Below, one piece after another: positions 15,356 through 16,540 of a DNA stretch of 16,540 bases. The position numbers and the translations under genes are program-made. Source of the stretch: Asterionellopsis glacialis (taxonomy: Eukaryota; Bacillariophyta; Plagiogrammaphyceae; Rhaphoneidales; Asterionellopsidaceae). Location: contig WKLE02001568.1 of assembly GCA_014885115.2 (NCBI GenBank), positions 1 to 16,540 on the forward strand, given 5' to 3'. Position 1 is the stretch's first letter. Each line of letters starts with the position of its first letter. Below the pieces are notes generated by a model. It was given only the letters and a program-made list of their open reading frames with translations. It ran no database searches and was not told where the DNA came from.

Positions 15356-15397
15356 TGTAGCAAGTGTCATATGAACAACCATAACACCAGGGAATGT
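15356..15397 (+). pseudogene. Gag CCHC zinc knuckle
   Basis: CSKCHMNNHNTREC has the exact C-x2-C-x4-H-x4-C spacing of a retroviral-type nucleocapsid knuckle, which binds the element's RNA. A Lys/Arg-rich stretch precedes it and the frame stops two codons later. All four ligands are intact. Confidence 0.95.
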
Positions 15398-15464
15398 ACT
15401 TAGGACAAGTCAAAAAAAAAGGATTCAGTTAAATCCAAGACAAATACACAAGGAGCAGGTAAAC

Positions 15465-16115
15465 GTGATGATTAGTTTGCTCAAAGTATCAAAAGATAAG
15501 CAGAAAAAGAAACGTAAAGTGCAGTATGAATTGGATGCTTCCTCCGATGACGAACCTAGTTTGTACTTTACGCAACATAGTAAAATTAAACATAAACATA
15601 GTAGTGAAGATTTAGACAATTACTTTATGCCTACTTCCTACACTGAATCAAACCTTTTCCCTAACGTAGAACAATAGTACAACATGCTGCACAGTCAGCA
15701 AAAAGCAGAAAAGCAAAAATCTACACATCACACTACTACAGTAGTAGGCAAGATAATAAACTGGAATGGCAAGCTTGTTCCTATAAGGATCCTACTCAAT
15801 ACCGGTACTACCGCGACAATCATCCTTAAAGATTTTGTGGAATGGGGGGAGGCCAGTTCTTACAAGAACCCTAAACCTACACAGTGGAACACTATGGAAG
15901 GTAACTTTATCACTAAGCAGAAAATGCAAATAAATTTTACACTCCCAGAGTTCACAGACAAAATACAATTGTCTGGTCTTGTCATGTGGACGAACGCATA
16001 AACCAAACAGATGCACAGTACGACATGATTGTCGGAACCAATCTAATGCAGGTCTTGTACCTTGACATCCACTTTAGCATGAAAACTATCCACTGGGAAG
16101 GGTATGAATTACCGA
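15465..16115 (+). pseudogene. Ty3/Gypsy aspartic protease, active-site Asp changed
   Basis: The protease processes the polyprotein. The frame from 15465 is Lys/Ser-rich (DEPSLYFTQHSK, SEDLDNYFMP). After TAG at 15675-15677 it reads TTVVGKIINWNGKLVPIRILL followed by NTGTTATIIL, the DTG active-site loop with Asn (AAT, 15798-15800) where the catalytic Asp should be. The flap and C-terminal part read QINFTLPEFTDKIQLSG. After a frame change near 15985 it reads AQYDMIVGTNLM, IHFSMKTIHWEGYELPM, matching YDMI.G.DLM...G..I.F....I.W....IPM. The order fits a single decayed protease domain. Confidence 0.85.
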
Positions 16116-16540
16116 TGAGGTTTCAGACCTAAAACGCGTGGAAGCGATCTATCACAAGGCTGTCCAGCCACTTGTCCTCAAGGAAGCGGAAGTAGAGGCC
16201 GCCCCTCACTGGAAACACCTTACTTATAACAAGCAAAAAGTAATGCTTAAGTGCCTATAAAAATTTCCACAAGCCTTTAAGGGTGGGCTTGGCACACTTA
16301 AGATAAAACCCGTTAGACTCGAAATCAAAGCTGATCATGCCAGGCCATTTCAAGTACCACATTCCTTAGAAGGGACTACTAAACGGAAAATTAATAGGCT
16401 AGAATCAATAGGTGTTTTAGAAAAGAACCACGACAGTGAATGGGCAGCCCCCAAATTTGTTGTACCAAAGAAAACGGGCAAAATACGTATCGTAACCAAC
16501 TTTTGTCAACTCAACAAAGTAATTAAGAGAAAACCATTTC
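16115..16540 (+). pseudogene. Ty3/Gypsy reverse transcriptase, N-terminal part
   Basis: After a short linker (DLKRVEAIYHKAVQPLVLKEA, HWKHLTYNKQKVMLKCL), a TAA at 16258-16260 and KFPQAFKGGLGTLK, the RT begins with HARPFQVPHSLEG. It continues INRLESIGVLEKNHDSEWAAP and KFVVPKKTGKIRIVTNF..LNK.IKRKPF at the window end. These are the standard first RT blocks (RPFPVP, IGVLE, SEWAAP.FI.PKK.G..R...DFR.LN). The final block has TNFCQLN rather than DFR.LN. The palm with the catalytic Asp residues lies beyond 16540. Confidence 0.9.

Larger units (their letters stand above)
14291..15403 (+). pseudogene. Ty3/Gypsy gag (capsid/nucleocapsid)
   Basis: Structural protein of the element. A start ATG at 14291 gives MKTFYYSNDFQKKAQELSQQ. 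A frame change near 14395 leads into IEVRIDPSEEGSDSETIEERVKQFENGTAKEWIQW, which is duplicated (see repeat). Then come the capsid-like helices MALTLLKGRARQLFQ, FELVLNNIGKNFF, YLRYHLAMTDNFTLREFVARLCQLN and, after slippage in an A-run near 15060, FDDDKLVGILDLAKPFKWQ and DTMDYFEKLEVRN. The C-terminus has a basic stretch and a CCHC knuckle. Stops: TAG at 14685-14687 in the second repeat copy and TAG at 15401-15403 after the knuckle. The next frame (protease) is displaced relative to gag. Confidence 0.85.
14291..16540 (+). mobile_element. Ty3/Gypsy LTR retrotransposon B, 5' half
   Basis: A plus-strand element running off the right edge. It holds gag with a CCHC knuckle, an aspartic protease and the start of the reverse transcriptase, all in Ty3/Gypsy order. 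Each part is in a different frame or interrupted by stops (for example 14685-14687 TAG, 15401-15403 TAG, 15675-15677 TAG, 16258-16260 TAA), and the protease active-site Asp is changed, so it is non-functional. It is less scrambled than remnant A and therefore probably younger. RNase H, integrase and the 3' LTR would be outside the window. Confidence 0.9.

Overview
This window comes from a eukaryotic genome. It is almost entirely retrotransposon debris plus one broken gene of unknown function. Both the Ty3/Gypsy pol fragments and the long minus-strand LINE have motif wording I associate with elements of diatoms and related stramenopiles, for example a PWGK..LPMG..SSPDIF type reverse transcriptase and an RNase H ending in LPLPAQLNV.AD. 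I therefore favour a diatom or similar microalga, without proof. Nothing looks bacterial: there is no operon, no rRNA or tRNA that I can see, and no intact long gene.

Layout. 1-380: AT-rich, unassigned. 381-1515 (+): Ty3/Gypsy pol remnant A (reverse transcriptase, RNase H, integrase), cut off just before the expected second integrase catalytic Asp. 1590-2345 and about 2890-3320 (+): two parts of a decayed LINE of a different family (endonuclease, then the linker before the missing reverse transcriptase). Between them, at 2450-2860, lies a CpG-rich block with a CCAAT box, an 11-bp stem-loop and six exact TGACGTCA palindromes in two kinds of tandem repeat. 3366-3493: a 64-bp tandem pair of hairpins. 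3619-9987 (-): an essentially full-length LINE (3630-9976) with an 8-nt A tail, flanked by an 11-bp target site duplication. Its single long ORF encodes endonuclease, reverse transcriptase, RNase H and a Cys/His C-terminus, and is broken by stops and two frame changes. 10045-10325: degenerate repeat of about 167 bp. 10700-14110 (+): pseudogene of an unrecognised protein with a Lys-rich duplicated module, an acidic stretch, a textbook C4HC3 PHD-type zinc finger and a charged helical C-terminus. 14291-16540 (+): Ty3/Gypsy remnant B (gag with an in-frame 171-bp duplication, CCHC knuckle, protease, start of reverse transcriptase), running off the window end.

How the parts relate. The elements are independent insertions, not a pathway. 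The best-resolved event is the minus-strand LINE: taking out the element and one duplicate copy leaves a 16-bp perfect palindrome, possibly inside an 82-bp intron. Nine of its twelve internal stops are TGA, as expected if CGA codons decayed by C-to-T change. I see no convincing new molecular system. The items most worth a second look are the CRE-palindrome block, the duplicated PHD-finger gene and the TGA bias.
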